64,000 nt of DNA from the NCBI GenBank assembly GCA_034664085.1, contig JAXDII010000018.1:1-64000 (forward strand), given 5' to 3'. This DNA comes from JACVRW01 sp034664085 (GTDB lineage Bacteria; Actinomycetota; Thermoleophilia; Solirubrobacterales; Thermoleophilaceae). Under the pieces are notes generated by a model. The model was not told the origin of the DNA, ran no database searches, and saw nothing but the letters and a program-made list of their open reading frames with translations. Made by a program: the position numbers and the translations under genes. Position 1 is the first letter of the stretch. Each line of letters starts with the position of its first letter. Positions 9,318 to 17,705 of this stretch are shown here, one piece after another.

Positions 9318-10193
9318 CTAGCGCTTGGAGAACTGCGGCCGCTTGCGGGCCTTCTTGAGGCCTGCCTTCTTGCGTTCCTTCACCCGCGGATCGCGAGTGA
9401 GGTAGCCGCGGCGCTTGAGCTCGCTGCGCAGGGCGGGATCGGCCTCCACCAGTGCCCGGGCGATGCCGTGCCGGAGCGCGGTCGCCTGAGCGGACGTGCC
9501 GCCGCCGTGGATGCGGGCGACCACGTCCAGGCGCGTGTTGTAGCCGGCGGCCTCGAGCGGCTGCCGAGCGACGCGCTGCAGCTTCACGCGCGGGAAGTAC
9601 TCGTCGAGGTGGCGCCCGTTGACGCTGTAGGTGCCCTCGCCCGGCCGCAGGATCACGCGGGCGACCGCGCTCTTGCGCTTGCCGGTGGCCGCGTAGCGGG
9701 CGTCGGCGGCGAGGTCGAGCGGCGTGTGCGCGACGGGCTCGCCCTCGGCGGACGCGTCCTCGGCACCCTCCTCGCCGGTCTCCTCGTCGCCCGTGGCGGT
9801 CTCGGCCTCGGCGTACTTGCCGAACTCGTTGTCCTCGCGCGCCTGCTCCTCGAGCACCAGGTCGGGCTCGAGGTGCATGCCCGGGATGACCTCCTCCTCG
9901 GGCTTGTCGTCCCCGGCCTCGGGCTTGGGACGGCGATCGCGCGGAGCCTCGGCGGACTCGGGAGCGTCCGGAGCGTCGGCAGCGTCGGGAGCGGCCTCGG
10001 CGGCCTCTGCGGGCGCCTCCGGCTCTTCAGTGACGGGCTCCTCTGCGACGGGCTCCTCAGCGGGGGCCTCGGGCTCCTCGCCGGAGGCGGCGGACAGCTG
10101 CTCCGCGCCCTCGATCTCGGGTCCGGGGACGGCCTCGGGCGCGTCGTCCTCGGGCGTGCCGGCGTCGGGGTCGCGTTCCTCGTCGAACATCAA
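9318..10193 (-). CDS. rpsI: 30S ribosomal protein S9 (uS9) with a long acidic N-terminal extension
   Basis: The last 125 or so residues (from about 167) are an ordinary uS9: TGKRKSAVARV, then NGRHLDEYFPR, HGGGTSAQATALRHGIARAL and the basic C-terminal tail ending QFSKR that reaches the tRNA in the P site. The first 165 residues are unlike the family: almost entirely Glu, Asp, Ala and Pro with near repeats of EEPVAEEPVTEEPEA. The start overlaps the rplM stop by four bases, and no in-frame alternative gives a normal-length protein as neatly, so the extension is probably translated. Acidic S9 extensions occur in some actinobacteria; the role of this one is unknown. Confidence 0.95.
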   Translation of the reverse strand: MMFDEERDPDAGTPEDDAPEAVPGPEIEGAEQLSAASGEEPEAPAEEPVAEEPVTEEPEAPAEAAEAAPDAADAPDAPESAEAPRDRRPKPEAGDDKPEEEVIPGMHLEPDLVLEEQAREDNEFGKYAEAETATGDEETGEEGAEDASAEGEPVAHTPLDLAADARYAATGKRKSAVARVILRPGEGTYSVNGRHLDEYFPRVKLQRVARQPLEAAGYNTRLDVVARIHGGGTSAQATALRHGIARALVEADPALRSELKRRGYLTRDPRVKERKKAGLKKARKRPQFSKR

Positions 10194-10624
10194 GCTTCGA
10201 CCTCCAGGGGCTCGGGCTTCTGCGCCGCGTGGGGATGTTCCGGACCCGCATAGACCTTCAGCTTGCGCAGCTGTGCGCGACCGAGCCGGGTGCGGGGAAG
10301 CATCCCCTTCACGGCGATGCGGATGACCTCCTCGGGCCGGCGCGCGAGCATCTCCTCGAGCGTGCGGCTGCGGAGACCACCCGGGTACCCCGAGTGGCGG
10401 TAGTAGCGCTTCTCCTGCCGCTTCTTTCCGGTCACCGAGATGCGCTCGGCGTTGACGACGATGACGAAGTCGCCGACGTCCACATGAGGGGTGTACTCGG
10501 GCTTGCGCTTGCCACGCAGGTGATCCGCGATCTGGGTCGCGAGCCGGCCGAGCGTCTTGCCGGACGCGTCGACGACGAGCCAGTTGCGCTCGCGCGATGC
10601 GGGTGTTGCCACGTAAGTCTTCAT
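10190..10624 (-). CDS. rplM: 50S ribosomal protein L13 (uL13)
   Basis: This 144-residue protein binds 23S rRNA early in large-subunit assembly. Typical segments are WLVVDASGKTLGRLAT, HVDVGDFVIVVNA, KRYYRHSGYPGG, and VKGMLPRTRLGR followed by YAGPEHPHAAQ. I chose the ATG at 10622-10624; the open frame continues upstream but without homology. It is the first gene of the long minus-strand operon. A GC-rich hairpin (GCCGCC/GGCGGC) lies directly before the start, in the leader, and could affect translation. Confidence 0.97.
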   Translation of the reverse strand: MKTYVATPASRERNWLVVDASGKTLGRLATQIADHLRGKRKPEYTPHVDVGDFVIVVNAERISVTGKKRQEKRYYRHSGYPGGLRSRTLEEMLARRPEEVIRIAVKGMLPRTRLGRAQLRKLKVYAGPEHPHAAQKPEPLEVEA

Positions 10625-10700
10625 TGCAAGAGGGCCGCCATGCCGGCGGCCGGGCTGGAACAGTGTAGAGACCGGGTCCGCACTGCGTCCGCTCGAGGCC

Positions 10701-10730
10701 TGGCGGTACCGCTGGCGGCCCCTATATAGT
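10701..10730 (+). promoter_or_regulatory. Probable promoter for the riboswitch-controlled M23 gene
   Basis: TATAGT (10725-10730) is a good -10 hexamer in an otherwise very GC-rich stretch; TGGCGG at 10701-10706 with an 18-base spacer is a weak -35. It lies just upstream of the riboswitch aptamer, as expected. A minus-strand promoter for rplM should lie in the same gap (TACACT near 10663-10668 is a candidate -10), but I cannot support its -35. Confidence 0.45.
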
Positions 10731-10739
10731 GCCGCCGTC

Positions 10740-10903
10740 ATAAGCCTGCCGAATCCTCCCCGGCGATCTGCCGTAGCCGGAGGGGAGCGGGGAAACCATT
10801 TGGAGACCGTCGACAAGCGGCCTCCAAGGGGCGAATCCACCGATTGCCGTGGTGGTAGCGCGCCTTGTGTGCGCGAGCCCGTCAGCTAACCCCGTAGGCC
10901 GGA
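10740..10903 (+). ncRNA. ydaO/yuaA-type c-di-AMP riboswitch
   Basis: All landmarks of the cyclic di-AMP aptamer are present in order: GCGGGGAAACCA (10787-10798), AAGGGGCGAATCC (10826-10838) and the 3' block GTCAGCTAACCCCGTAGGC (10881-10899). The closing stem pairs GCCTGC (10744-10749) with GTAGGC (10894-10899). Internal stems TTGGAG/CTCCAA, CCACC/GGTGG and GCGC/GTGCGC can also be drawn by eye. In actinobacteria this riboswitch commonly controls cell-wall hydrolases, usually turning expression off when c-di-AMP is high. It ends about 18 bases before the GTG of the M23 gene. I see no obvious intrinsic terminator, so control may act on translation or by Rho. Confidence 0.9.
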
Positions 10904-10920
10904 AGCAGAAACGTCTGAAG

Positions 10921-12144
10921 GTGTTGCGAGACATCCATGTCGCCGCGGGGGGCTGCGCAGCTGCGCTTGCTCTTGCCCTGTGCATGCTTGCCCCGGGTGC
11001 CGTGGCACAGACCGCTACCACCGGGGGCGGCGGTGGCGCGTACATCGCCACGCCGACGGTCGCGAAGGTCACCTGCGTGCGCCAGTGCGCCTCGCGGGCG
11101 CGTGCCCAGGGCGGGAGCACGATCAAGATCACCGGCTCGGGCCTCGCCGGGGCGAAGCAGGTGCGCTTCCTCGGCAGCTACGGGCGCGGCGACGACGTCT
11201 CCGTGCCGGTGCGACCGCGCGGCGACACCGGATTCAGCGCGCGCGTGCCGGTGGGCGCCGTCAGCGGGCCGATCACCGTCGCCACCAAGGACGTCAGCTC
11301 CAAGCCCACCAAGCCGATGGCGATCCTGCCCCCGCCGCCGCCCGCCCCCAACGCGGTGCTGAGCCCGGTGCCCGGCCTCCTGGGCGGCGACGCGGTCCGG
11401 ATCGAGACCGGCACCAGCCGCACGCGCGCCTACGTCGGCGCGCGGCGCGCGGTGACGTTCTCCTACCGCGTGACCGGCGCGCTGGCAGCGGCGCCCACCG
11501 TCGAGCTGGTCCGAGCCAGCGACGGCGTGGCCGTCAAGCGCTGGGCCACGGTCCCGGTGCCCTCCGGAGAGATCCAGACCATCTCGTGGGACGGCCGCAT
11601 CGGGCGCGTCGCCGCCAAGCCGGGGCGCTACTCGTTCCGGCTGACCGCGGCCACCGCCGCAGGCGCCGAGGTGCGCTCCGCCCAGGCGGGCGAGGTCGAG
11701 CGCGACGCCTTCGACCTCTACGACAACATCTTCCCCGTGCGCGGCCGCCACGACTACGGCGGCGCCGGCGCCGACTTCGGGTCGGGCCGCGCCGGACACT
11801 CCCACCAGGGCCACGACGTCTTCGCCAAGTGCGGCACACCGCTGGTGGCCGCCCGCGGCGGGAGCGTGAAGTTCAAGCAGTACCACGCGGCGGCGGGCAA
11901 CTACGTGGTGATCGACGCCGCCGGCACGGACGTGGACTACGCCTACATGCACCTGGCCGAGCCGACCCCGTTCCGGACCGGCGACAAGGTCTACACGGGC
12001 CAGCGCATCGGTGCGGTGGGCGACTCGGGCAACGCCCGCGGCTGCCACCTCCACTTCGAGCTCTGGGATACCCCCGGCTGGTACGACGGCGGCAAGCCGT
12101 TCGACCCGTTGGCGTCCCTGCAGGCCTGGGACGGCTGGTCCTAG
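10921..12144 (+). CDS. Secreted M23-family peptidoglycan endopeptidase
   Basis: A 407-residue exported protein. After a signal peptide (hydrophobic run about residues 10-28, cleavage near GAVAQ) come an IPT/Ig-like beta domain (about 55-115), a Pro-rich linker, a second beta domain with a FlgD-like WDGR turn, and a C-terminal LytM/M23 domain. The zinc ligands are visible as HQGHDV (HxxxD-type first motif) and CHLHFEL (HxH). I took the GTG at 10921 rather than the open frame from 10849, because the riboswitch occupies the latter. Its stop codon shares bases with the stop of the convergent GMC gene. It probably cleaves peptide cross-links under c-di-AMP control. Confidence 0.9.
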   Translation: MLRDIHVAAGGCAAALALALCMLAPGAVAQTATTGGGGGAYIATPTVAKVTCVRQCASRARAQGGSTIKITGSGLAGAKQVRFLGSYGRGDDVSVPVRPRGDTGFSARVPVGAVSGPITVATKDVSSKPTKPMAILPPPPPAPNAVLSPVPGLLGGDAVRIETGTSRTRAYVGARRAVTFSYRVTGALAAAPTVELVRASDGVAVKRWATVPVPSGEIQTISWDGRIGRVAAKPGRYSFRLTAATAAGAEVRSAQAGEVERDAFDLYDNIFPVRGRHDYGGAGADFGSGRAGHSHQGHDVFAKCGTPLVAARGGSVKFKQYHAAAGNYVVIDAAGTDVDYAYMHLAEPTPFRTGDKVYTGQRIGAVGDSGNARGCHLHFELWDTPGWYDGGKPFDPLASLQAWDGWS

Positions 12145-13652
12145 CCGGACCGCCGAATCAGGTCCGCCGCTCGCTCGCCCACCATCATCACCGTCAGGCA
12201 CGGGTGCACGCTGACCATGTCGGGGAAGACCGAGGCGTCGGCTATCCGCAGGCCCTCGAGGCCCCGGACCCGCAGCTCCGGGTCGACCACGGCCCCGCGG
12301 TCGTCCGCCGCTCCCATCCGGCAGGTGCCGGCGGGGTGGTAGACGGTGTTGGTGGTGCGCCGCAGGTACTCGAGCTGCGCCGCCTCGTCGGCGACCTCGG
12401 GTCCCGGTGCCACCTCGCGGACGACCCAGTCGCGCAGGGAGGTCTCGCCGGCAAGCCGGCGCGCGCTCTCGATCCCGGCTCGCAGAGCTCGCTCGTCCGC
12501 GCCGCCGGGGTCGCTCAGGTAGGCGGGGTCGATCAGCGGCCGGCCTTGCGGGTCGAGCCGGACCGAGCCGCTGCTCTCGGGCTTCCCCAGGAACGGCACG
12601 AAGCAGAACGCGGGCTCCGGCGCCGGGACGGTGTGGCCGTGGATGGCCGGCGGCGCGTAGTAGGGCCCGGGCACGACGTGGAAGAAGAGGTCGTAGCCGG
12701 CGACGTCCGGACGTGTGCGCTGGAAGAGCCCGTTCTCGCAGGCGAGGCCGGGGTTCGGCTCGGGGTCGCGCGTGGCCTCCCAGACGATCGCCACCTCGAG
12801 GTGGTCCTTGAGGTGGCGCCCGACGCCGTCCAGCTCGTGGCGCAGCTCGATACCCGCCTCGGCCAGGCCGTCCGCGGGGCCGATCCCGGACAGCATCAGC
12901 AGGCGCGGCGTGTCGATCGCGCCGGCGGCCAGGACGATCTCCCGCTGAGCCCGGATGCGGCCCGCGCTGGTCGCCACCTCCACCGCCCGCCCGGCGTCGT
13001 CCAGGATCACGCGCTCGACCCAGGTCTCCGTCAGCACGGTCAGGTTCGCCGGGAGGCCGGCCAGCGGGTAGAGGTAGCTGACCGCGGTCGACCGGCGCAC
13101 GCCCTCGTGCTCGTTCCAGTTCAGCCAGCCGACGCAGTCGGAGTCGCCGAAGCCCGGGGCGAGGAGGTCCTGGTCGGGCATCCCCGCCTCGCCGGCGGCC
13201 TCGTGCACGGCTCGGGCGAGCGGGCTGTTCCCAGGCGCGCGGTGCACGCGCGTGGCGTCCATGGCGAGGTCGAAGTAGGGCCAGACCGCATCTGGCCCCC
13301 AGCCGCGCGCTCCGAGGCGCTCCCACTCGACCAGGTCGGCGGGCGGCGGTCGCAGCGCCGCGCTGTCGTTGTGCGACGAGCAGCCACCGAGCATGCGCGC
13401 CCTGCTCTGGCGGATGCGCGAGTTGCCGCGCGCCTGCGGCACGATGCCGTAGTCGAAGTCGTACTTCGCGTGCCCCACCAGCGGCCCCGAACCGATCGCG
13501 TCGATCACCACCGGGTCGTCCTCGAAGGCGGCGCCCGCCTCGATCACACAGACCTGCGCGTCGGGATCCTCCGCCAGCCTGGCGGCGACGATGCAGCCGG
13601 CCGTGCCGCCGCCGACGACGACGTAGTCGAACTCCCTTGGGCTGGCCGTCAC
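12141..13652 (-). CDS. GMC-family FAD-dependent alcohol oxidoreductase
   Basis: The 503-residue flavoprotein belongs to the glucose-methanol-choline family, which oxidises alcohols to aldehydes or ketones. The FAD dinucleotide fold is FDYVVVGGGTAGCIVAARL, the second signature MLGGCSSHNDSAALRP, and the catalytic C-terminus YHPAGTCRMG with SVHPCLTVMM, carrying the active-site His. The start is a GTG overlapping the upstream aldehyde dehydrogenase stop (GTGA). It is the last gene of the eight-member importer/P450 operon, so it plausibly oxidises the alcohol made by the P450. The substrate is unknown. Confidence 0.9.
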   Translation of the reverse strand: MTASPREFDYVVVGGGTAGCIVAARLAEDPDAQVCVIEAGAAFEDDPVVIDAIGSGPLVGHAKYDFDYGIVPQARGNSRIRQSRARMLGGCSSHNDSAALRPPPADLVEWERLGARGWGPDAVWPYFDLAMDATRVHRAPGNSPLARAVHEAAGEAGMPDQDLLAPGFGDSDCVGWLNWNEHEGVRRSTAVSYLYPLAGLPANLTVLTETWVERVILDDAGRAVEVATSAGRIRAQREIVLAAGAIDTPRLLMLSGIGPADGLAEAGIELRHELDGVGRHLKDHLEVAIVWEATRDPEPNPGLACENGLFQRTRPDVAGYDLFFHVVPGPYYAPPAIHGHTVPAPEPAFCFVPFLGKPESSGSVRLDPQGRPLIDPAYLSDPGGADERALRAGIESARRLAGETSLRDWVVREVAPGPEVADEAAQLEYLRRTTNTVYHPAGTCRMGAADDRGAVVDPELRVRGLEGLRIADASVFPDMVSVHPCLTVMMVGERAADLIRRSG

Positions 13653-15112
13653 TTCACGACCGTGGTCATCACATGCTTCGTGCGGCTGTACTCGTGGAGG
13701 GACTCGGCCGACATCTCCGTGCCGTAGCCCGACTGACGGAAGCCGGCGAAGGGCGCCTCGATCGGGCTGCAGGAGTGGTTGTTGACCCAGACGGTGCCGA
13801 ACTCGAGCTCGCGGGTCGCGAGCGTGGAATGCCGCACGCTGTCCGTCCAGATCGACGCTGCGAGGCCCTGGGGAACGTCGTTGGCGCAGGCGATCGCCTC
13901 GTCGAAGGAGTCCACGCGCTGCACCGTGACCACCGGCCCGAACACCTCGCCCTGCACGATCTCGGAGTCCTGCGCCACGTCGACGACGACGGTCGGGTCC
14001 ATGAAGAACCCCGGCCGGTCCGGCGCCCCGCCCCCGGCCAGGACGCGCCCGCCGGCCGCGTCCGCCCGCTCGACGAAGCCGAGCGCGCGGTCGCGCTGGC
14101 GCTCCGAGACGAGCGGCCCGAGGCCGCCGTGCGGGTCCTCGGGGTCCTGCGCGAGAGCCAGCTCGTTGGCCTTGGCCACGAGGCGCTCCACGAGCTCGTC
14201 GTAGGCCGGGGCGGCCACGATCACCCGAGCGGCGGCCGTGCACGACTGCCCCGAGTTGTCGAACGCGGCGAGAGCCACGCCCTCGGCCGTCGCTTCCAGC
14301 GGAGCGTCCTCGAGGACGATGACCGGGGCGTTGCCGCCCAGCTCCAGGTGCACGCGCGCGAGGTGCTCCGCGGCGGCCCCCGCGACTGCGCGCCCGCTTG
14401 CGGCCGAGCCGGTGAACGAGACCATGCTGATGCCGGGATGGCGGACGAGAGCCTCGCCGGTCGCGGGGCCCGTGCCGGTGACCACGTTGAACAGGCCCGC
14501 CGGCAGGACGTCGCAGGCGAGCCGGGCCAGGAACAGCGCCGTGAGCGGCGTCAGCTCCGAAGGCTTGAGGACGCACCCGTTCCCAGCCGCAAGCGCGGGG
14601 CCCACCTTCCACACCGCTTCGAGCAGCGGGTAGTTCCACGGGGTGATCAGGCCGACGGTCCCGAGCGGCTCCCGCCGCAAAACGGACGTGGACCCCGGCG
14701 AGTACTCGTTCGCTCCGCCGCCGCCGTCGAGCGTGCGCGCGGCGCCCGCGAAGAACCGCAGCGTGTCGATGGCGACAACCACCTCGCCGCGCGCCACCTC
14801 CAGCGGCTTGCCGGAGTCGAGCGACTCGACCCACGCCATCTCGTCGAGGTGAGCCTCCACGCTCGACGCCAGCGCCATCAGCGCGTCGAAGCGCTCGACG
14901 GGGGTCGTCCAGCGCCAGGCGGCGAAGGCGCGCGCGGACGCCTCCACGGCCTCGCCCACGACGGCCGCGTCGGCACAGGCCACGGCGCCGAGGTCCTCCC
15001 CGGTCCAGGGGTTGACCACGGCGATCGAGCCCTCGCCGTCGACGGGCGCGCCGCCGACGACGTTGCGGAAGTCCAGTTGCGTGCTCAGAGGCCCAGCGAC
15101 GGCGTCACTCAT
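13649..15112 (-). CDS. NAD(P)-dependent aldehyde dehydrogenase (betaine-aldehyde-dehydrogenase-like)
   Basis: The 487-residue ALDH oxidises an aldehyde to an acid. PWNYPLLEA, VLKPSELTPLTALFLA and FTGSAASGR form the cofactor site, LELGGNAPV holds the general-base Glu, and DNSGQSCTAA holds the nucleophilic Cys. It is embedded between the ferredoxin (8-base overlap) and the GMC gene (4-base overlap), so alcohol and aldehyde oxidation steps are co-expressed. A second, different ALDH occurs at 21769-23277, indicating either two aldehyde intermediates or one per branch. Confidence 0.92.
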   Translation of the reverse strand: MSDAVAGPLSTQLDFRNVVGGAPVDGEGSIAVVNPWTGEDLGAVACADAAVVGEAVEASARAFAAWRWTTPVERFDALMALASSVEAHLDEMAWVESLDSGKPLEVARGEVVVAIDTLRFFAGAARTLDGGGGANEYSPGSTSVLRREPLGTVGLITPWNYPLLEAVWKVGPALAAGNGCVLKPSELTPLTALFLARLACDVLPAGLFNVVTGTGPATGEALVRHPGISMVSFTGSAASGRAVAGAAAEHLARVHLELGGNAPVIVLEDAPLEATAEGVALAAFDNSGQSCTAAARVIVAAPAYDELVERLVAKANELALAQDPEDPHGGLGPLVSERQRDRALGFVERADAAGGRVLAGGGAPDRPGFFMDPTVVVDVAQDSEIVQGEVFGPVVTVQRVDSFDEAIACANDVPQGLAASIWTDSVRHSTLATRELEFGTVWVNNHSCSPIEAPFAGFRQSGYGTEMSAESLHEYSRTKHVMTTVVK

Positions 15113-15299
15113 CGGTGACGCTGATCGCGTTCACCGGGCAGGCGCGCATCGCGTCGAGCACGTCGTCGTGCTGGCTCGGATCCGGCTCCGCGACGTAGTT
15201 CAGGACGTCCTGCTCCTCGTCGATGGTGAACACCTCGGGCGCCCGGAAGCTGCACTCGCCATGGAGGTCACAGACCTTCAGATCGACGTCGACCTTCAT
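15105..15299 (-). CDS. P450-associated small ferredoxin ([3Fe-4S] type)
   Basis: This 64-residue ferredoxin has three cluster cysteines: C10 and C16 in CDLHGEC, and C54 in RACPVNAI. The position of the fourth ligand of 4Fe-4S relatives is His13. That pattern is known for actinobacterial ferredoxins that feed electrons to cytochromes P450. It is 27 bases downstream of the P450 gene, so it is the obvious redox partner. The matching reductase is not here but in the neighbouring operon (20561-21772). Confidence 0.93.
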   Translation of the reverse strand: MKVDVDLKVCDLHGECSFRAPEVFTIDEEQDVLNYVAEPDPSQHDDVLDAMRACPVNAISVTDE

Positions 15300-15326
15300 C
15301 TCATCTCCTGCTGTGGGGGTGTCTGG

Positions 15327-16607
15327 CTAGTCGTCGAGGCTGATCGTGCGCGGCGTGAAGGCGCACGGCATGCTCTTGGCCTCGGGCATGTAGAAGCTGT
15401 GCACCCGCACCATCGGCCCCGTGGTCTCGATGTCGGGCAGGAGCTGGAAGAGCTCCTCGAAGAAGTCGGCGATCTCCATGCGTGCGATCCCGAGCCCGAT
15501 GCAGAAGTGCGGGCCGCCGCCGCCGAAGGCGACGTGGGGGTTGGGGTCGCGCGTGATGTCGAACTCGAACGGCCGCTCGAAGACATCCTCGTCGCGGTTG
15601 CCGGAGTGGTACCAGAGCACCATCCGGTCGTCCTTCTTGATCTCCGTCCCGTTCACGACGACGTCGCGGTTCGCGACGCGGCGGAAGTAGCCCTGGGGAG
15701 TCGTCCAGCGGATCATCTCCTCCACGGCCGGACGCGACAGCGAGAGGTCGTTGCGCCAGCGCTCGCGCTGATCCGGGTGATGGGTGAGGAGCTCCATGCC
15801 GTGGTTGAGCGTCATCCGGGTCGTCTCGGTCCCGCCCGTGACCATCGTCAGCCAGAACGACGCGTACTCGTCGTCGCTGAGCGGGCGCGTGGGGCCGCCC
15901 TCCTCGTCCTGGATCTCGGCGTTGGCGAGCATCGAGGTGAGGTCCTCGCCGGGCTCCCGCCTGCGGAACTCGGCCAGCTCGTGGGCCATGGCCGCCAGCT
16001 CGGTGCATGCCTTCTTGATCGACTCGACGCCCTCCGGCAGCACCTCGCGGTCGTAGCAGTGGAGGTACGAGTGGGTGTACTCGATGACGTCGTCCCAGTA
16101 GCTCTCGGGGATGCCCATCATCTCCGCGGTGATGCGCAGCGGCACCTGCTCCGCGAAGTGCTTCGGGAAGTCGCATTCGCCGAGCGGAGCGGCCTCCGCG
16201 ATCACCTCGCGGCAGATGCGGCGAATGCGCTCATCCCAGGCGCGCACCTTCGAGGCCGTGAACGCCGGCGCGATGATCTTGCGCCACTGGGTGTGGCGCG
16301 GAGGGTCGATCTCGACGATCGAGTCGTAGAAGCTCGCGACCTCCGGCGGCCAGTCGAAGTACTGCATGGCTCCGGCGGCGGAGAAGGTCTCGGCATCGCG
16401 GCTGATCGCGCGGATGTCGCCGTGCTTGACGATCGACCAGAAGCCCGGGCCGGGCGCCATGCCGAGGAACTCGCGGTCCTCCTGCCAGGAGACGGGAGCC
16501 TCGGCCCTCAGGTGAGCGAACACCCGCTCGCGCTCGTCGTCGTTCTCCTGCAGCCAGAGCTCGGGATCGAGCACATCGGCAGCTACCGGACGCGTCTCAA
16601 CCGACAT
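15327..16607 (-). CDS. Cytochrome P450 monooxygenase
   Basis: This 426-residue soluble bacterial P450 shows an I-helix with TGGTETTR, a K-helix ExxR (EEMIRW) and the heme loop FGGGGPHFCIGLG, with the ligating cysteine at residue 369. The start at 16605-16607 is set by a strong ribosome site (GGGAGGG) about 8 bases upstream; an earlier in-frame ATG at 16638 has none. The substrate class cannot be assigned; the sequence looks like the CYP124/125/142-like actinobacterial groups that act on branched or polycyclic terpenoids, but that is an impression. It follows the ABC importer genes, so its substrate is probably the imported compound. Confidence 0.93.
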   Translation of the reverse strand: MSVETRPVAADVLDPELWLQENDDERERVFAHLRAEAPVSWQEDREFLGMAPGPGFWSIVKHGDIRAISRDAETFSAAGAMQYFDWPPEVASFYDSIVEIDPPRHTQWRKIIAPAFTASKVRAWDERIRRICREVIAEAAPLGECDFPKHFAEQVPLRITAEMMGIPESYWDDVIEYTHSYLHCYDREVLPEGVESIKKACTELAAMAHELAEFRRREPGEDLTSMLANAEIQDEEGGPTRPLSDDEYASFWLTMVTGGTETTRMTLNHGMELLTHHPDQRERWRNDLSLSRPAVEEMIRWTTPQGYFRRVANRDVVVNGTEIKKDDRMVLWYHSGNRDEDVFERPFEFDITRDPNPHVAFGGGGPHFCIGLGIARMEIADFFEELFQLLPDIETTGPMVRVHSFYMPEAKSMPCAFTPRTISLDD

Positions 16608-16658
16608 CGGCCGTCCCTCCCTTTGTGTACGTTTGTACATTCACCATTGTACTGTGCG
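16608..16658 (-). promoter_or_regulatory. Gap between permease and P450 with three GTAC elements
   Basis: Within 51 bases, read on the minus strand, the elements CAGTACAATG, AATGTACAAA and ACGTACACAA appear at regular short intervals, all sharing GTAC. The first two form an imperfect inverted arrangement around GGTGA. The block lies directly upstream of the P450 ribosome site and could be an operator for an internal promoter. It does not match the CTRGYATGSYAG element found at the other promoters here. Confidence 0.35.
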
Positions 16659-17705
16659 TCATGTGGCCCGGCCCCTGCTGAGGTAGGCGGCAAGGGCGAC
16701 GCCGAGCACCAGCGCGCCGCCGTTGACGAAGTCCGACACGTACTGCGCGGCGCCGGACAGGTTCAGGCCGGTGTTGAGCACGGCGAGGAAGAAGATCGCC
16801 ACGATGACGCCGCCGACGTTGTAGCGGCCGGGCTTGACAGCGGCGGCGCTCAGGAACGCGGCCGCCAGCGCCGGCAGGGTGAAGTTCTCGCCGACCTGCG
16901 GGTCGGCACCTCCCGCCCGCGCCACCTGGAGCACCCCGGCCGCGCCCGCGAGGGCGCCCGACAGCACGAACGTCAGCCCGAGCAGGCGCTTGGTCGGCAG
17001 GCCGACGAGCCGTGCCGCGGTGGGGTTGGCGCCGAGCGCGTAGATCGAGCGGCCCGTGACGGTGTGGTTCAGCAGGTAGTAGACCAGCAGCGCTATCACG
17101 ACCATCGCCCAGGCCGGCTGCGGCACGCCCAGCGTCGTGCCGTCTCCGAAGCTGGTGACGCTCTCGGGGATGTTCGTGACCAGCGAGCGGCCCTGGGTCT
17201 TCCAATGGACCACGCCCGCCAGCATCGTGGCGACGCCCAGCGTGGCGATCACCCCGTTCACGCGCGCGCGGGTGACGAGCAGCGCGTTGACGAGCCCGAT
17301 CAGAGCGCCGAGCGCGATCCCGACCAGCACGCAGAGCAGGACCGGAGTGCCCTTGGACATCATCTCGGCGACGAACACCGCCGCCAGGCCGGCGATCGCT
17401 CCGACCGAGAGGTCGAACTCGCGGCAGACGAGCGGGATCAGCGCCGCGAGCGCGACGATCGCGAGCACCGCCTGGTTGCCCACCATGACCTGGAAGTTCG
17501 CGGTCGTGGGGAACGTGCCCGAGGTCTTGCCCCAGAGGGTGAAGAAGAGTGCGGTCGCGAGCAAGAGGCCGGCCAGCGACCATGCCTCGGCGATCGTCAG
17601 CCAGCGCTCGCGCCGGTCGGAATGCTGGGCTGCTCGACCGCTGGATCCCGGGGAGCCGGGCTCCATCCCGGGCAGGTCGGCGCCCACGCTCTGAGTCGTG
17701 CTCAT
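16659..17705 (-). CDS. ABC transporter permease, ribose/xylose (RbsC) type
   Basis: The 348-residue protein has about nine or ten membrane helices and the BPD_transp_2 pattern, including GRSIYALGANPTAARLVGLP, which is strongly conserved in RbsC-like permeases. It forms the pore with the ATPase encoded immediately upstream (overlap 4 bases). A single permease gene means a homodimer is likely. The family mainly imports monosaccharides and related polar molecules; the substrate here is unproven. Confidence 0.92.
   Translation of the reverse strand: MSTTQSVGADLPGMEPGSPGSSGRAAQHSDRRERWLTIAEAWSLAGLLLATALFFTLWGKTSGTFPTTANFQVMVGNQAVLAIVALAALIPLVCREFDLSVGAIAGLAAVFVAEMMSKGTPVLLCVLVGIALGALIGLVNALLVTRARVNGVIATLGVATMLAGVVHWKTQGRSLVTNIPESVTSFGDGTTLGVPQPAWAMVVIALLVYYLLNHTVTGRSIYALGANPTAARLVGLPTKRLLGLTFVLSGALAGAAGVLQVARAGGADPQVGENFTLPALAAAFLSAAAVKPGRYNVGGVIVAIFFLAVLNTGLNLSGAAQYVSDFVNGGALVLGVALAAYLSRGRAT

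Noticed and set aside
10849..10920. N-terminal 24 codons of the longer M23 reading frame
   Set aside because: This stretch is the 3' half of the riboswitch, so translation there is very unlikely.
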